Of a stretch of 6,023 nt of DNA, positions 5,608 to 6,023 are shown in pieces; position 1 is the stretch's first letter, and every line of letters begins with the position of its first letter. Source of the DNA: a bacterium (GTDB taxonomy: Bacteria; Planctomycetota; UBA1135; UBA2386); NCBI GenBank assembly GCA_011051855.1, contig DRKG01000326.1, positions 1-6,023 of the forward strand. The letters run 5' to 3'. The notes under the pieces were generated by a model that saw only the letters and a list, made by a program, of their open reading frames with translations, ran no database searches and was not told the DNA's origin. Made by a program: the position numbers and the translations under genes.

Positions 5608-6023
5608 CTACTCGCAGACGAACGCCGAGTCCGGATGCAGCCGGGCCGCCACCATGCGCTCGATCAGCGCGACCAGCTCGGCCCACGAGCCAGCGCCATG
5701 GCGCGCCCGCACGACCTGCACGACACCGGCCACGAAGCGCGCCGGCGGCATGCCCTCGAGGGCACGATCGAGCACCCAATGGGCGGCGCGCTGCTCGCGG
5801 GCGAAGGCCGCGGTGGCTCGGGCCGCGACGCGCACGTGCTCGAGCCGGGTGATCGGGGGGAGTTCCGCGAGCAGTCGCGCCTCGTCCGCGCGCCCCCTCA
5901 GCCGCAGGTCGCGCGGCAGCAGCGTGCGCACCAGGAAGTCGACCACCAGCATGCCGCGCACGCGTTCGATCGCGGCCGAAGCGCGGGTGTTGACCAGCAG
6001 CGGCACCAACGGCCGCAGGTAGC
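5608..6023 (-). CDS. Unrecognised protein, C-terminal part only (runs off the right edge)
   Basis: The frame is open from the window edge to a TAG complementary to 5608-5610 and gives 137 residues. I do not recognise the family. The residues are mainly those of amphipathic helices rich in Ala, Leu, Val and Arg, for example ITRLEHVRVAARATAAFARE (57-76) and SWAELVALIERMVAARL (112-128). A hydrophobic stretch at MLVVDFLVRTLL (24-35) is too short and broken to call a membrane segment. The minus-strand frame has ordinary amino-acid make-up, whereas the overlapping plus-strand frame is Ser/Arg-rich and looks like an antisense shadow. No stop lies between the edge and the first Met (codon complementary to 5950-5952), so the gene most likely begins beyond the contig, but a start at that Met (114 residues) cannot be excluded. 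It is probably co-transcribed with the downstream small membrane-anchored gene. Confidence 0.55.
   Translation of the reverse strand, partial: YLRPLVPLLVNTRASAAIERVRGMLVVDFLVRTLLPRDLRLRGRADEARLLAELPPITRLEHVRVAARATAAFAREQRAAHWVLDRALEGMPPARFVAGVVQVVRARHGAGSWAELVALIERMVAARLHPDSAFVCE

Noticed and set aside
4856..5779. Minus-strand open frame of 307 codons across the gene 3 end and the small membrane-anchored gene
   Set aside because: It is dominated by Arg/Gly/Ala, spans a convergent gene junction and the hairpin, and overlaps a better frame with a hydrophobic anchor and balanced composition.
5462..6022. Plus-strand open frame of 186 codons at the right end
   Set aside because: Its Ser/Arg/Thr-rich composition is typical of the antisense of a GC-rich coding strand, and the minus-strand frames there look more protein-like.

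Overview
The window looks like a short, GC-rich metagenomic contig (by eye roughly 70% GC, with G or C at most third codon positions). It is probably from a member of the Planctomycetota. That placement rests on gene style: a large secreted ELWxxDGT-repeat protein ends in a GxGC-type C-terminal domain that I associate with environmental planctomycetes, and classical Shine-Dalgarno sites are mostly absent. It is an inference and was not tested by any search.

Layout. Bases 1-17 are not genomic: they match the 3' end of the Illumina TruSeq read-1 adapter. The sequence proper begins at base 18, inside a plus-strand gene. Three plus-strand genes follow: (i) a 5'-truncated PMT/ArnT-like (GT39-type) membrane glycosyltransferase, 18-1427; (ii) a membrane-anchored dual-specificity/tyrosine-phosphatase-like protein with a HCX5R loop, 1453-2073; (iii) a secreted protein of about 980 residues built from 17 ELWxxDGT-type units, 2132-5074. 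Two minus-strand genes run towards them: a small membrane-anchored protein, 5089-5562, and the C-terminal part of an unrecognised protein that runs off the right edge, 5608-6023. The convergent genes meet over a 12-bp perfect hairpin (5084-5111) that overlaps the end of the minus-strand gene.

How the parts may fit. The glycosyltransferase and phosphatase are 25 bp apart on one strand and are both predicted to act at the outer face of the cytoplasmic membrane, so a joint role in envelope glycan or lipid-phosphate chemistry is plausible but unproven. The repeat protein follows 58 bp later and may be co-transcribed, but nothing in its sequence ties it functionally to the first two. The two minus-strand genes are 45 bp apart and may form their own unit.

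No RNA genes, CRISPR array, insertion sequence, phage gene or obvious novel defence system was seen. No gap between genes exceeds 60 bp.
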